From Verrucomicrobia bacterium S94 (GTDB lineage: Bacteria > Verrucomicrobiota > Kiritimatiellia > Kiritimatiellales > Pontiellaceae): a DNA stretch of 64,000 bases. Location: contig CP036201.1 of NCBI GenBank assembly GCA_004299845.1, forward strand, positions 1,488,001 to 1,552,000, written 5' to 3'. Under the pieces are notes generated by a model that saw only the letters and a list, made by a program, of their open reading frames with translations, did no database searches and was not told where the DNA came from. Positions 19,531 through 28,435 of this stretch are shown piece after piece; the first letter of the stretch is position 1, and each line of letters starts with the position of its first letter. A program made the translations under genes and the position numbers.

Positions 19531-20624
19531 TCACATCATCGATTTACGATATTTCAACGGGGGAAGACCATAGCGGGCTTTGAATAAACGGCTGAGATGC
19601 TGGGCATGGCAGAAGCCGCATTGTGCGGAGATATCCTCAACCGTATCTCCGGACGTTCGCAGCAGATGTTCCGCAGCAGAAAGCTTAAACTCAACCATCT
19701 TTTCATGCACGGTCTGCCGCACAAGCGTTCTGAACCGGATCTCCAGCACACGACGTGTCAGTCCGACGTAATCTGCAATCTGCTCGGTTCCGATGGAACG
19801 GGAAAGGTTGCTCTTCATATAAATCAAGGCATCACGGATCTGCTCATCAATCACGGCGAAACTGTCCGTGCTTGCACGCGTTGTCACTCCCTGTGGCGGA
19901 ATCATCCGTGTGGTTTTCGGCGGATGTTTTCCGTCCATGAGCTGATTCAGCAGCTGGGCGGCTTCATAGCCCAGCAATTCAAGGTTGTGGTTTACACTGG
20001 AAAGCGGAATCTGGAGATATTCGCAGATCAGCGGATTATTATCCACACCCAGCACGGCTATCTCGCCGGGCACATCATACCCCTCCTCAATACACAGGCT
20101 CAACAGCCAGGCCGCATCGGAATCCCTCCGCGCAAAAACCGCACAGGGCCGGGGAAGCTCCTTGAGTTTTTCCGCCATCCGCACCCGGTTCCGGGCAAAC
20201 ACGCCATCGAGCCGGATCACCGGTTCATTCAGCTTTTCCTGAAATCCTTCAAGTCGCGCCAGACTGACGGCATCCCGTTCAAACGAAAACCAGGCAAAAT
20301 TACGATGCCCGTATTTCAGCAGATGCTCTGCCGCGGTCTGCCCGATCCCCCGGTTATCCGCAACGACACGAGGCAGTTTTAAATCCGTCCGGTTCATCGA
20401 AATATCGACCACCGGCACCCGCGACTCTTTTACGAGCTGCTCCATTTTCGGTTCATCCGTCAATGCACAGAGAATACCGTCCCCCGGAACCGATCCGGCA
20501 TTCTGGATCCCTCGATATAGCCCAGATCAAGATACCATCCGAAATCCCGCGCCGCCCGTGCAATCCCGTGGTGGGATGCAATATTCAGACCGCCGATGAG
20601 TACCAGTACATTTTTATTGCCCAT
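19531..20624 (-). CDS. XylR-like regulator: LacI-type sensor domain plus AraC helix-turn-helix (one-base frameshift)
   Basis: A substrate-sensing regulator built like E. coli XylR: periplasmic-binding-protein-like domain (about 1-240), then an AraC-type DNA-binding domain (about 250-360; IGTEQIADYVGLTRRVLEIRF, EDISAQCGFCHAQHLSRLFK, PLKYRK). The C-terminal 310 codons (19531-20463) and the N-terminus (MGNKNVLVLIGGLN..., from 20624) lie in different frames. Adding one G to the run at 20481-20485 fuses them with the family segment RGDGILCALTDEPK, giving 364 residues that align along their length with the intact paralog at 46171. It lies between the GH27/GH2 genes on the same strand and the divergent GH115-uxuA operon, and probably controls one or both. 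Confidence 0.83.
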
Positions 20625-20650
20625 CGAAGACACTATATCCTTCTGCGCAC

Positions 20651-20681
20651 ATATGCATTTTTTAATTTCATATATGCATTT
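20651..20681. promoter_or_regulatory. direct repeat, candidate operator of the XylR-like regulator
   Basis: ATATGCATTT occurs at 20651-20660 and 20672-20681, 21 bp (two helical turns) apart, in the divergent promoter region between the XylR-like gene and GH115. A spaced direct repeat fits AraC/XylR dimers; a similar arrangement lies before the paralog at 46171. Confidence 0.45.
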
Positions 20682-20842
20682 CACAAAATACCCGTCTTTA
20701 TGTCAAACCTTCGGATGCTTGGTGATATATGGATATAGAATAGCGGATATCTTACGACTGTGGTCCGTCCGTTCCATGCGTGTTGAAATACAACGGAACC
20801 CCGGAAGAATCCGGTCCCATGTTTGATAAAGGAAGTATAAGA

Positions 20843-22906
20843 ATGACAAAACGCTGTACTCTACTGTTTCTGCTGATTCTCACGCTGACCTCATGGGCTC
20901 AGGAGTGGAATGCCCCGGTTCGCGGGTCGTGGATCGCCGACACCGGTCTTACGCTGGTCGGCAAAGACCGTGTTGCCGATATTGTCGTATCGCCGGATGC
21001 CCACTCCTGTGTGAAGCAGGCGGCAAAATTTCTGGCCTCCGACATCGAAAAGATTACCGGACAGAAACCGGATATTGTTCCGAAGGTACGGAACAATAAA
21101 CCGTTTATCCGGCTGGCCACGGCGGGCAGCGACCGCGTGCCGGCCGACTTCCGGTCGCTGAGCGGAAAATGGGAGGCGCATAAGATTCAGACCGTTGAAA
21201 ACGGAGTCTGGCTGGTCGGTTCCAATCCGCGCGGAACAGCGTTTGCCGTATATACATTTTCGGAACGCATCGGCATTGATCCGCTGTATTGCTGGACCGG
21301 ATACACCCCGGAAAAACATGAGATACTGCGGGTGAAGCCGATCGATTATACCGCCGGGGAACCGACCTTTAAATATCGCGGACTGTTCCATGATGATGAA
21401 GACACGCTGCCGCAGGAACTGGATGAGCGCGGACTGCCTCAGGCGGGCGGCACCATTGATCCGGCCTGGTATAAGCGTTATTTTGAAACCGCACTGCGGC
21501 TGCGTATGAATCAGGTTGCACCGTATACCCGCGCCAAGCGGACAATGGAGGTGCAGCAAATGGCCAGTGACTGGGGCCTGTTCTATACCTCGCATCATTA
21601 CGATATTCTGCTCTCCAACCCGTGGGGATACAGCCGGGAAGGTCTGGCGGAAAAACGTGGTGTCGACGGCCGGTATGACTGGGCTGAAAATCGCGAGGGT
21701 ATCACGAAATACTGGAAAGCCGGAGTGGAGGAGAATAAGGATCTGGACTGCATCTGGCCGGTCGGTCTGCGGGGCACACACGACGGACATTATGAATTCC
21801 CGGAAGGCACGACTCAGGAGGAAAAAAACCGTGTATTCACCAAGGCCATGACCGAACAGGTGGAAATGACCAAAGCGATTCTTTCGGAAACGAAGAATCC
21901 CGTCTTTCATTTCACGCTTTATGCGGAAATGCTGAAAGCTTTTCAGGCGGGGACACTCAATCTGCCGGAAGACGTCATTCTGGTCTGGAACGACGACGGT
22001 GATGGTATTATGCGCGCATTACCGGAACCGGAGGAACTCGGAAAATGGAAACACGGCATCTATTACCATCTTGCCTATTATGGACACACCACGAAACAGA
22101 CGGCACACACCATCACTCCGATGCGGATTGAGGAACAATTCCGTAATATCGTCAAGGCCGGAGCAACGGAATACATGCTCTGCAATGTATCCGAAATGCG
22201 CGAACACACTATGAATACGCGGTTCATAGCCGGAATCTGCTGGGATGCGGAAACCGCCTTCAGTAGAGAAGACGCCGCCGACCGCTTCTCCCGGTGGTGG
22301 AGCCGGGAATATTTCGGCAATGGTGCCGACGGCGCTTATTCCGCCTACATGGATTATTTCAGGATCTATCATGCCCATGATCAGATCTGGCAGGGAGCCC
22401 GTTCGCTGGAACGGGCACTGCACGATGTTTATTCCCGGCTGGCGGGCGACCATCATGCAGGCCGTTGGAACGACCCGGAAAAACAGGCGGAATATAACCG
22501 TATGAAAACGCGGGCCTCGGTATATGAAAAAACACTGGCATCAGCGCGCGAAGCTCAGTCGAAAATGAACGCTCAGGAAGCTCGTTTTTTCTATGAGCAT
22601 GTCATTTTCCCGCTACTGATCGATTACCGCCCGACCAAAGCCGCGGAATATGTCTGGCAGTCAACCTGGTCATGGCCGCAGGATCGGATTTTTGCGCTAA
22701 TCAATCAGGCCGAAGAACAGCTTCAGCTGCTCGAAGACGAGGTCGATCAGGCGGAACGCCCTCCTTTTCAGGACTGGTACAAAGACACCTGGATCCGCCG
22801 TTACGACAGCTATACCAACGTGCATTATTCCAACTACCGTATGCAGGATTTCCGCGAACGGTATAAACAGAGAAACGAATCTTATAAACACCGATATTCA
22901 AAATGA
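20843..22906 (+). CDS. secreted glycoside hydrolase family 115 (alpha-glucuronidase-like)
   Basis: About 687 residues. The start is placed at 20843, where AAAGGAAG precedes an ATG opening a clear signal peptide (CTLLFLLILTLTSWAQ). The N-terminal alpha/beta domain is followed by the family-type sequence FKYRGLFHDDEDTLPQ, the catalytic TIM barrel with RMNQVAPYT and ASDWGLFYTSHHY, and the diagnostic LVWNDDGDGIMRALPEPEE and GIYYHLAYYGH segments. GH115 enzymes remove (4-O-methyl)-D-glucuronate side chains from xylan or other acidic polysaccharides. The C-terminal region is shorter than in many members. The stop overlaps the start of the mannonate dehydratase gene, tying glucuronate release to glucuronate catabolism. 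Catalytic residues were not assigned individually. Confidence 0.82.
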   Translation: MTKRCTLLFLLILTLTSWAQEWNAPVRGSWIADTGLTLVGKDRVADIVVSPDAHSCVKQAAKFLASDIEKITGQKPDIVPKVRNNKPFIRLATAGSDRVPADFRSLSGKWEAHKIQTVENGVWLVGSNPRGTAFAVYTFSERIGIDPLYCWTGYTPEKHEILRVKPIDYTAGEPTFKYRGLFHDDEDTLPQELDERGLPQAGGTIDPAWYKRYFETALRLRMNQVAPYTRAKRTMEVQQMASDWGLFYTSHHYDILLSNPWGYSREGLAEKRGVDGRYDWAENREGITKYWKAGVEENKDLDCIWPVGLRGTHDGHYEFPEGTTQEEKNRVFTKAMTEQVEMTKAILSETKNPVFHFTLYAEMLKAFQAGTLNLPEDVILVWNDDGDGIMRALPEPEELGKWKHGIYYHLAYYGHTTKQTAHTITPMRIEEQFRNIVKAGATEYMLCNVSEMREHTMNTRFIAGICWDAETAFSREDAADRFSRWWSREYFGNGADGAYSAYMDYFRIYHAHDQIWQGARSLERALHDVYSRLAGDHHAGRWNDPEKQAEYNRMKTRASVYEKTLASAREAQSKMNAQEARFFYEHVIFPLLIDYRPTKAAEYVWQSTWSWPQDRIFALINQAEEQLQLLEDEVDQAERPPFQDWYKDTWIRRYDSYTNVHYSNYRMQDFRERYKQRNESYKHRYSK

Positions 22907-24093
22907 TTTTACTTAAAGAATCCATGCGCTGGTTTGGGCCGAACGATCCGATTTCGCTGCGCGACATCCGGCAATGCGGCTGTGAGGGTGTTATGTCATC
23001 ACTGCATCATCTGGACTATGGCGAATTGTGGAGCCGGAAAGAAATCGCCAGGCGAAAAGCAGAAATTGAGGCAGAAGCGTTGAAATGGCTGGCGGTCGAA
23101 TCCGTGCCGGTCTCGGAAGCAATCAAAACCCGCACCGGCGATTTTGAACAGCATATCGAAAATTATAAACAGACCATACGTAATCTGGGTGCGGAAGGCA
23201 TTGATACGGTCATTTACAACTTTATGCCGGTGCTCGACTGGATCCGCACCGACATGGCCCATACGCTGCCGGACGGAACACAGACCCTGTTGTTTGATCC
23301 CGTCAGATTTGCGGTCTTCGACATTCATCTGCTTCAACGCCCCGGAGCGGAACATGATTTTGCCGCTCCGGTCCGGAAAAAAGCCGCAGCACTTTTTAAG
23401 TCGATGTCCACCGAAGAGCGCAGGAATTTTGAAAAAACCATTATTGATGTTTTTCCCGGCATGGATTTCAGCTTCACGCTGGATAACATCCGGGCCATGC
23501 TGGCGACATATAACGATATTGACCATTTCCAACTTTTGGAAAACCTGAAGCTGTTTCTTGAGGAAATCATTCCGGTCTGCGAAGAAGCCGGCGTCAGAAT
23601 GGCCATCCATGCCGATGACCCGCCCTTCCCCGTACTCGGTCTGCCGCGTATCGTCTCCACCGAATCCGATTTAAAGGCGATTATCCGCCTCGTTGACAGC
23701 CCGGCCAACGGGATCTGCTTCTGCACCGGATCGTTGAGTCCCCGCGAAGACAACGACCTGCCCGGCATGGTTGAACGGCTGGGGCACCGGATTAATGCCT
23801 TTCATTTCCGAAGCACCCAACGCAATCCGGACGGTTCCTTCTATGAAGCCAATCACCTGGAGGGATCGGTCGATATGCCGGCCGTTTTAAAAGCCGCACT
23901 TCGTGAAATGAAAAAACGTAAAGACGCAGGACGTACAGATTGGCAGCTTACCTTCCGCCCCGATCACGGCCGCACCATGCTCGACGATCTTCAGAAACCG
24001 CCGCTCAAAACCCCCGGCTATACCTGCATCGGCCGCCTGCGCGGTCTTGCGGAACTCCGCGGCCTGCAGACCGGATTACAATCTGCTGAATAG
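22903..24093 (+). CDS. uxuA: mannonate dehydratase
   Basis: A 396-residue cytoplasmic enzyme converting D-mannonate to 2-keto-3-deoxy-D-gluconate in glucuronate breakdown. The N-terminus (MRWFGPNDPISLRDIRQCG, GVMSSLHH), the IYNFMPVLDWIRTD segment, the MAIHADDPPFP metal-site region and the FHFRSTQRN and FRPDHGRTMLDD segments are typical of UxuA. Length is normal. The ATG overlaps the GH115 stop by four bases (ATGA), so the genes are translationally coupled. This implies that glucuronate released by GH115 is used through UxaC-UxuB-UxuA; the first two steps are not encoded in this window. Confident. Confidence 0.93.
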   Translation: MILLKESMRWFGPNDPISLRDIRQCGCEGVMSSLHHLDYGELWSRKEIARRKAEIEAEALKWLAVESVPVSEAIKTRTGDFEQHIENYKQTIRNLGAEGIDTVIYNFMPVLDWIRTDMAHTLPDGTQTLLFDPVRFAVFDIHLLQRPGAEHDFAAPVRKKAAALFKSMSTEERRNFEKTIIDVFPGMDFSFTLDNIRAMLATYNDIDHFQLLENLKLFLEEIIPVCEEAGVRMAIHADDPPFPVLGLPRIVSTESDLKAIIRLVDSPANGICFCTGSLSPREDNDLPGMVERLGHRINAFHFRSTQRNPDGSFYEANHLEGSVDMPAVLKAALREMKKRKDAGRTDWQLTFRPDHGRTMLDDLQKPPLKTPGYTCIGRLRGLAELRGLQTGLQSAE

Positions 24094-24648
24094 CAGCGTA
24101 TTTTCCTGATTCACAGACGGTCGGTGACTTTTATTACTTCTTGTCAGACTCCCAACCATAAAACTCCACAATGGAAAGCTTTTCCGGCAGTGCAAAATGA
24201 TCCGCTTTTAGCCGATGATGCCTTAATAACTGTTTATACGAGGTTTGTAAGGCAAGACTCCGCCACTTTTAAGGAGCGGCTTTTTCTGCACCAGCCTGCG
24301 CTTAAGCATTTCAAGAAAATCATGAACAAATGCATCTGTTTCCGCAAGCATCGCGGCATCTTAGGCATATAACAACGGTTCCAGCACCATATGCTTTATC
24401 GAATGATTTGAGCGGGTGGACTTTGTTGAGTAGGGTTTGGATTCGCACCGGGCATACTCCCTCTGTGTTGTGTTGTTGTGGTAAACCACACATTACAGAT
24501 AAGTTGCCCGGTGCGTTAATCATTTGTTTTTACCCACAGATTCAGCGAAAGACCTTTAAAAATGGACAAGGAGCAGGGATCATCGGATCAAGGAGTCCGA
24601 GAGTAAAGCGGGACGACGGACAGATGCGGTCCTGAACCATTTCCGGAA
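24094..24648. other. gene-poor region with inverted repeats and a possible transposase remnant
   Basis: No convincing gene. CGCACCGGGCA (24444-24454) pairs with TGCCCGGTGCG (24505-24515), and TGTGGTAAACCACA (24477-24490) forms a small hairpin in the loop between them. On the minus strand, starting inside this structure at about 24447, the peptide VRIQTLLNKVHPLKSF resembles the very beginning of ISL3-type transposases; it then degenerates. A further minus-strand stretch around 24245-24340 reads AETDAFVHDFLEMLKRRL without a recognisable family. Probably the remains of a mobile element; the family guess is weak. Confidence 0.3.
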
Positions 24649-24671
24649 AACCCCGCCAAAATGACGGGGTT
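24649..24671 (-). terminator. intrinsic terminator of the PEP-CTERM gene
   Basis: On the minus strand AACCCCG, a 9-base loop and CGGGGTT are followed by a short T run, about 60 bases after the stop of the PEP-CTERM gene. Confidence 0.6.
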
Positions 24672-24729
24672 AATCAACTGTCGAAAAGGTGTCCTTACGA
24701 ACACCTCACTGTTTCAGTTGCTGAAAAAA

Positions 24730-25500
24730 TTACATCATGAAACGACGTCGGACAAACAGTACAGCACCACCGAAAAAGGCAATCATACCCATCGTTGCCG
24801 GTTCAGGAATCGCAACAAGAGAAATATTCTCAATCGTTGCTCCGACATTGCCCGCATCACCTACGGAATTAATGGTGAAGCGAACTCCGATATAGTCATA
24901 ATCACTCAGGTCGGTTAATCCACCAATGGCAACACTGTTCGTTGTACTTACCGACAGTGTTGTTCCTGCTGTCGATGTTGCCTGTCTGATAGAAGGATAT
25001 GCAGTTCCATTCGCATGAACCCAGGGAATATCTCCATCGAGAAAATCATATGCAGTTGAAGTTCCTCCGGCAATATTATTTCCAGCAACCACATCATTGT
25101 AAAAATTAATACCCGAGAACATAATATCACTGGGATCAGGGGTCTGTTCCACCGTCCATCCGACCAGCTGATAGTCAACGGCCAGGGAGGCATTGGAAAG
25201 GGCCGTTGCAGCCGGCGTCCAGTCAAAGCTCAACACTAAATCCGATCCCGTGTTGGCTCCGACCGAAATGACCTGCATAACACCGAAATCGTTCGCTCCA
25301 TCAGTATCCCAGACCGGAACTTTGCTTTCCAGGCCACCGAACGCACTTTGCTGCCAGTATTCTTTGGCTCCCCAACCGATGTCGGTCAGAGAAAAAGTAT
25401 GGTTATTCTCATTATGATCCGTAAACGTGTTATTCAACAGGTTCGCCTGAACCACTCCCGCAACAGCAAGTGCTATTACAATTAATGTATTTTGCTTCAT
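24730..25500 (-). CDS. PEP-CTERM sorting domain protein, secreted/surface
   Basis: A 256-residue exported protein. The signal peptide ends about residue 19 (GVVQA). The middle is a Thr/Ser/Asn-rich beta-type domain without a known enzyme motif (NNTFTDHNENNHTFS..., VLSFDWTP..., IGVRFTINSVG). The C-terminus is a textbook PEP-CTERM tail: IPEPATMG, a hydrophobic helix and RRR. Such tails direct proteins to exosortase (EpsH/XrtA-type) processing in exopolysaccharide-producing bacteria; no exosortase is encoded here. The gene stands alone between UxuA and a mobile-element scar, with its own terminator. Likely a surface or matrix protein; specific role unknown. Confidence 0.88.
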   Translation of the reverse strand: MKQNTLIVIALAVAGVVQANLLNNTFTDHNENNHTFSLTDIGWGAKEYWQQSAFGGLESKVPVWDTDGANDFGVMQVISVGANTGSDLVLSFDWTPAATALSNASLAVDYQLVGWTVEQTPDPSDIMFSGINFYNDVVAGNNIAGGTSTAYDFLDGDIPWVHANGTAYPSIRQATSTAGTTLSVSTTNSVAIGGLTDLSDYDYIGVRFTINSVGDAGNVGATIENISLVAIPEPATMGMIAFFGGAVLFVRRRFMM

Positions 25501-25703
25501 TTTAACCTTTCTTTTTTAATGTTCATTATCAGAGATTCTTCAGTTCTATTTTCTTTTTAATCTTTACCATGCGAATTTGAATATATGTATCCGCGTATTA
25601 AACATGCGTTTATTACGCTTCCCGGACCCCATCAGGGTTGCGACAGATTTAACCTGAAAAAAGTTCTGACTTATCTGCTCCCCGGACGCGGTGCCGGGCC
25701 TCG

Positions 25704-25838
25704 CTATTGACCAGGTATATTCGTTTCAAGATTAAAACTGTCGCTCCAGGGACCTGTAACCAGATTCATTGTCCATTCAACAGAGTAAGTTATACCGGGA
25801 TCCGGTATTACAGTTTCGAGATTATATAGAGTGTGTCC
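25704..25838 (-). pseudogene. C-terminal fragment of a secreted beta-sandwich-type protein
   Basis: On the minus strand an open stretch of about 45 codons reads TGHTLYNLETVIPDPG, then TYSVEWTMNLVTGPWSD, and ends at a TAG at 25704. The pattern resembles the extreme C-termini of large exported proteins in these bacteria. An in-frame stop lies just upstream and no start is present, so it is a leftover tail. The rest was probably lost in the rearrangement that left the transposase remnant beside it. Nothing else is seen between 25501 and 26017 apart from A/T-rich sequence that may hold the PEP-CTERM promoter. Confidence 0.4.
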
Positions 25839-26017
25839 CGTTTAATCGGGTTTTCAAAGCGATCCAGCCTCTATCTTTAAAAGAGCAACTACCGGTGTGC
25901 ATAATGCTGCGGTGGCGAACGCGAAGTGCCTTGATTTCGCTTGGTTAGTATCGGATTTGGACACACCTCCGTCTTTGAGGAGCGCAGGTTTTGGATGAAT
26001 TATGCCGCTTCGGCCAG

Positions 26018-26605
26018 TTAAGCTTCGAGCTCGGCGCGTTTTTGGGCGACCATCGTGGCGAGCTTCCATAGGTTGTGACCGAGAATACACCACTCGATCC
26101 GCGTCTTGCGATTCGTAAAGCCTTTGCTCCGAAGGGCGGTCGAGGTAGGCGTTCTTGAAGATGCCAATGCGCCCTTCGGTGACGCCCCGGCGTTTCTGCA
26201 GCAGGCAAAGACCTTCGTCCCGGAGTTTTTCCTGTCACGCAGGCACGGAGCGCGGGCAGGTCCCGTTGATGAGGGAGAGTTATTCGAGGGCGAGGTCGTT
26301 GACCGCGACATCGAATCCGCGGTCGCCGGTGTAGCTTCCGGGGGTGGCGTAATTCGCGGTGATGCACTTGAGGCCGGGCTTTACGAATTTGCTGTCGGCG
26401 ACGGGCTGCTCTTGCATCAAGTCCAGCCGTCGGCCTGCTCGGCGTAGAGCCCGTTCCCGAACTCGACCTCAGCACCGGTCCTGCCGCGCACGAGCACATG
26501 GATGTCGGGTTCGTGGAGGCTGAGAATTTTACCGACGTTGAAGACGCGGCGTTCGGCGATGAATACGTTCGTTCGCTTGATGGATGGCTTGGGGAAGCGG
26601 ATCAA
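26018..26605 (-). pseudogene. degenerate DDE transposase (ISNCY-like), truncated and interrupted
   Basis: Pieces of a transposase can be read on the minus strand: KRTNVFIAERRVFNVGKIL and SLHEPDIHVLVRGRTGAEVEFGN, then, in a shifted frame, SYTGDRGFDVAVNDLALE, INGTCPRSV, GVTEGRIGIFKNAYL and RSKGFTNRKTRIEW. There are a frameshift near 26417 and in-frame stops after DLALE and SVPA, and the N-terminal part is missing at 26605, where the fragment abuts the regulator remnant. The base composition looks richer in G and C than its neighbours. The element is dead; the family assignment is from remembered motif order. Confidence 0.65.
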
Positions 26606-26929
26606 GCAAACGGTTGCGCCAGGTAATTGCCTTTATGAAAGAGCATGCCTATGAACCTATCACACCATCGGAGATGTTCTTAAAGCGGTCCCCATGGCCC
26701 GCAGCTCACTGGAACATAAATTCAAAAAAGTATTCGGTCGCACTCCGGCAGAAGAAATCCGGCGACTGCGCATCAATAAAGCGCGGAAACTGCTCAGTGA
26801 AACCGATATGAGCATGCAGGAAATCGCCGAAGCCTGCGGGTACTCCAGCTACAATTACCTGAGTCTTTCCTTCAAACAGATCACCGGTATGCCCCCCGGG
26901 AATACCGGAAAAACGCGCGCATCATATAG
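26606..26929 (+). pseudogene. 3' fragment of a XylR/AraC-type regulator (helix-turn-helix domain only)
   Basis: The plus strand encodes an AraC-type DNA-binding domain without its sensor domain: LRQVIAFMKEHAYEPITPSEM, ARSSLEHKFKKVFGRTPAEEI, RRLRINKARKLLSETDMS and QEIAEACGYSSYNYLSLSFK. Two frame changes are present. Adding one C to the run at 26690-26693 and one to the run at 26892-26897 gives a continuous domain ending EYRKNARII with a stop at 26929. It begins abruptly at the transposase remnant, so the 5' part was removed by insertion or deletion. It converges tail-to-tail with the GH29 gene, 2 bases away, and is presumably the former local regulator. Confidence 0.7.
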
Positions 26930-26931
26930 GA

Positions 26932-28419
26932 CTATTCCAGTTCAAGCCGGAGCACCGTGGCGATTTCATCCATTTCCACCTCCGGCAGAAAAAACTTCAG
27001 ATAATAGGTGTCATCATCCCATTTCACCTCGGTATCCGTACCCATCAAAGTAACCCGCCTGATCGCAGAATGCGGAGCATAGCGGTGCCGTCCAAGCGCC
27101 TTGATTTTCACCTCCGCCCCGGGTTCCGGCCGTCCCAGGAAAAAGATGTACATGGTTTTATCATCTTTCGAGACCGTAAAACGGATATCCTCAGCAGTAT
27201 ACTGCACTTTCGCGGACTGACCGTCGTGCGAACTGTCTTTGCTTTTAGCCGTACCGGTACCGTATGTATCAAACGGACGGGTCCCGTAAACCGCTTCGCC
27301 ATAGACGGCAAGCCATTCGCCGATTTTCTTTAAAACAGCCCGCTGCTGCTCATTAATGACACCATCCGCCCTTGGCGAAACATTCAGGAGCACAATCCCG
27401 TTCTTGCTCCAGACATCGATCATATTGCGTACGACCAGCGCAGCATCCTTATATTTATGCCCTTCAACATAGGACCAGCGGCTCTCACCCAGCGTGATAT
27501 CAGTCATCCACGGCATAGGATGGATTTCACGCCGCCCTCCCTGCTCAAAATCAAGTACACTGAAACTCATCGGCATGTCATTGTGTTTATGACAGGTCAC
27601 CACTTCCTGCCCGGTTTTTTCGGCATGGTTGAAGTAGTACGCGGCATATTCCATACGATATTTTTCCGGAATCATATTCATCCAGGAATCAAACCAGATG
27701 ATATCCGGCGAATAGCCATCGATCACTTCAACCAGCTGATCGATCCAGTACTGATTGAATTCTTCAATGGTTTCAAAATTACCGAAAAGCATCCGCAGTT
27801 TCGGATCCGTTGTTGCCGTCGGCAGATCCGGATCATACGGATAATGACTGTTAAAGCCCCTTTCCCGGTCTTTCAGGTTATCGCGGTTTCGCTGGCCGTT
27901 ACGCGCATGATGAAACGTGGCAATTGTTTTCATATCGCGTTTTCTCAACTCCGTAAAGAGCTCTCCCAGAACATCCCGCTTCGGTCCCATGTCACCGGCA
28001 TTCCAGGGATTCACCTTACTCGCCCACATGGCAAAGCCGTCATGATGTTCAGCAACCGGCCCGGCAAACCGGGCACCTGCAGCTTTGAACAGATCCGCCC
28101 ATTCAGCCGGGTCAAAGTGTTCCGCAGTAAACATCGGAATAAAATCTTCATAGCCGAATTCATCAATCGGACCGTAGGTTTTCGTATGATGCTTATTCAC
28201 CCAGCTTCCAACGCGATACATTTCGCCGGGGTACCAGGCACTTCCAAAGGCCGGAACACTGTACGGTCCCCAATGGAAATAGATTCCCAGTTTAGCATCC
28301 TGAAACCACTCCGGGGCCGCCTCATGTTTCGCCAGCGACTCCCAGGACGGCCCATACTTCCCCGCCGAAGCGGAAAGTACGGCCAGCCCGAAAAAAACAA
28401 CTGCAAACTTCTTCACCAT
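26932..28419 (-). CDS. secreted glycoside hydrolase family 29 (alpha-L-fucosidase-like)
   Basis: A 495-residue enzyme with a signal peptide ending about residue 19 (LSASA). The GH29 barrel shows WFQDAKLGIYFHWGPYS, the His-containing AEHHDGFAMW segment and the nucleophile Asp244 in IIWFDSW; the C-terminal beta domain starts about residue 400. GH29 enzymes release alpha-L-fucose and in some cases alpha-L-galactose, which differs only at C6. In an agar/porphyran setting L-galactose is an attractive target, but the sequence does not settle this. It is the last gene of the long minus-strand cluster, 16 bases after a sulfatase. A second GH29 without a signal peptide lies at 36964, suggesting one enzyme on each side of the membrane. 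Confidence 0.9.
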   Translation of the reverse strand: MVKKFAVVFFGLAVLSASAGKYGPSWESLAKHEAAPEWFQDAKLGIYFHWGPYSVPAFGSAWYPGEMYRVGSWVNKHHTKTYGPIDEFGYEDFIPMFTAEHFDPAEWADLFKAAGARFAGPVAEHHDGFAMWASKVNPWNAGDMGPKRDVLGELFTELRKRDMKTIATFHHARNGQRNRDNLKDRERGFNSHYPYDPDLPTATTDPKLRMLFGNFETIEEFNQYWIDQLVEVIDGYSPDIIWFDSWMNMIPEKYRMEYAAYYFNHAEKTGQEVVTCHKHNDMPMSFSVLDFEQGGRREIHPMPWMTDITLGESRWSYVEGHKYKDAALVVRNMIDVWSKNGIVLLNVSPRADGVINEQQRAVLKKIGEWLAVYGEAVYGTRPFDTYGTGTAKSKDSSHDGQSAKVQYTAEDIRFTVSKDDKTMYIFFLGRPEPGAEVKIKALGRHRYAPHSAIRRVTLMGTDTEVKWDDDTYYLKFFLPEVEMDEIATVLRLELE

Positions 28420-28435
28420 ATAATCCCGTCAGAAT

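Noticed and set aside
25854-26093. Small minus-strand frame at the left edge of the transposase remnant
   Set aside because: It runs across the transposase stop in another frame and has no family resemblance.
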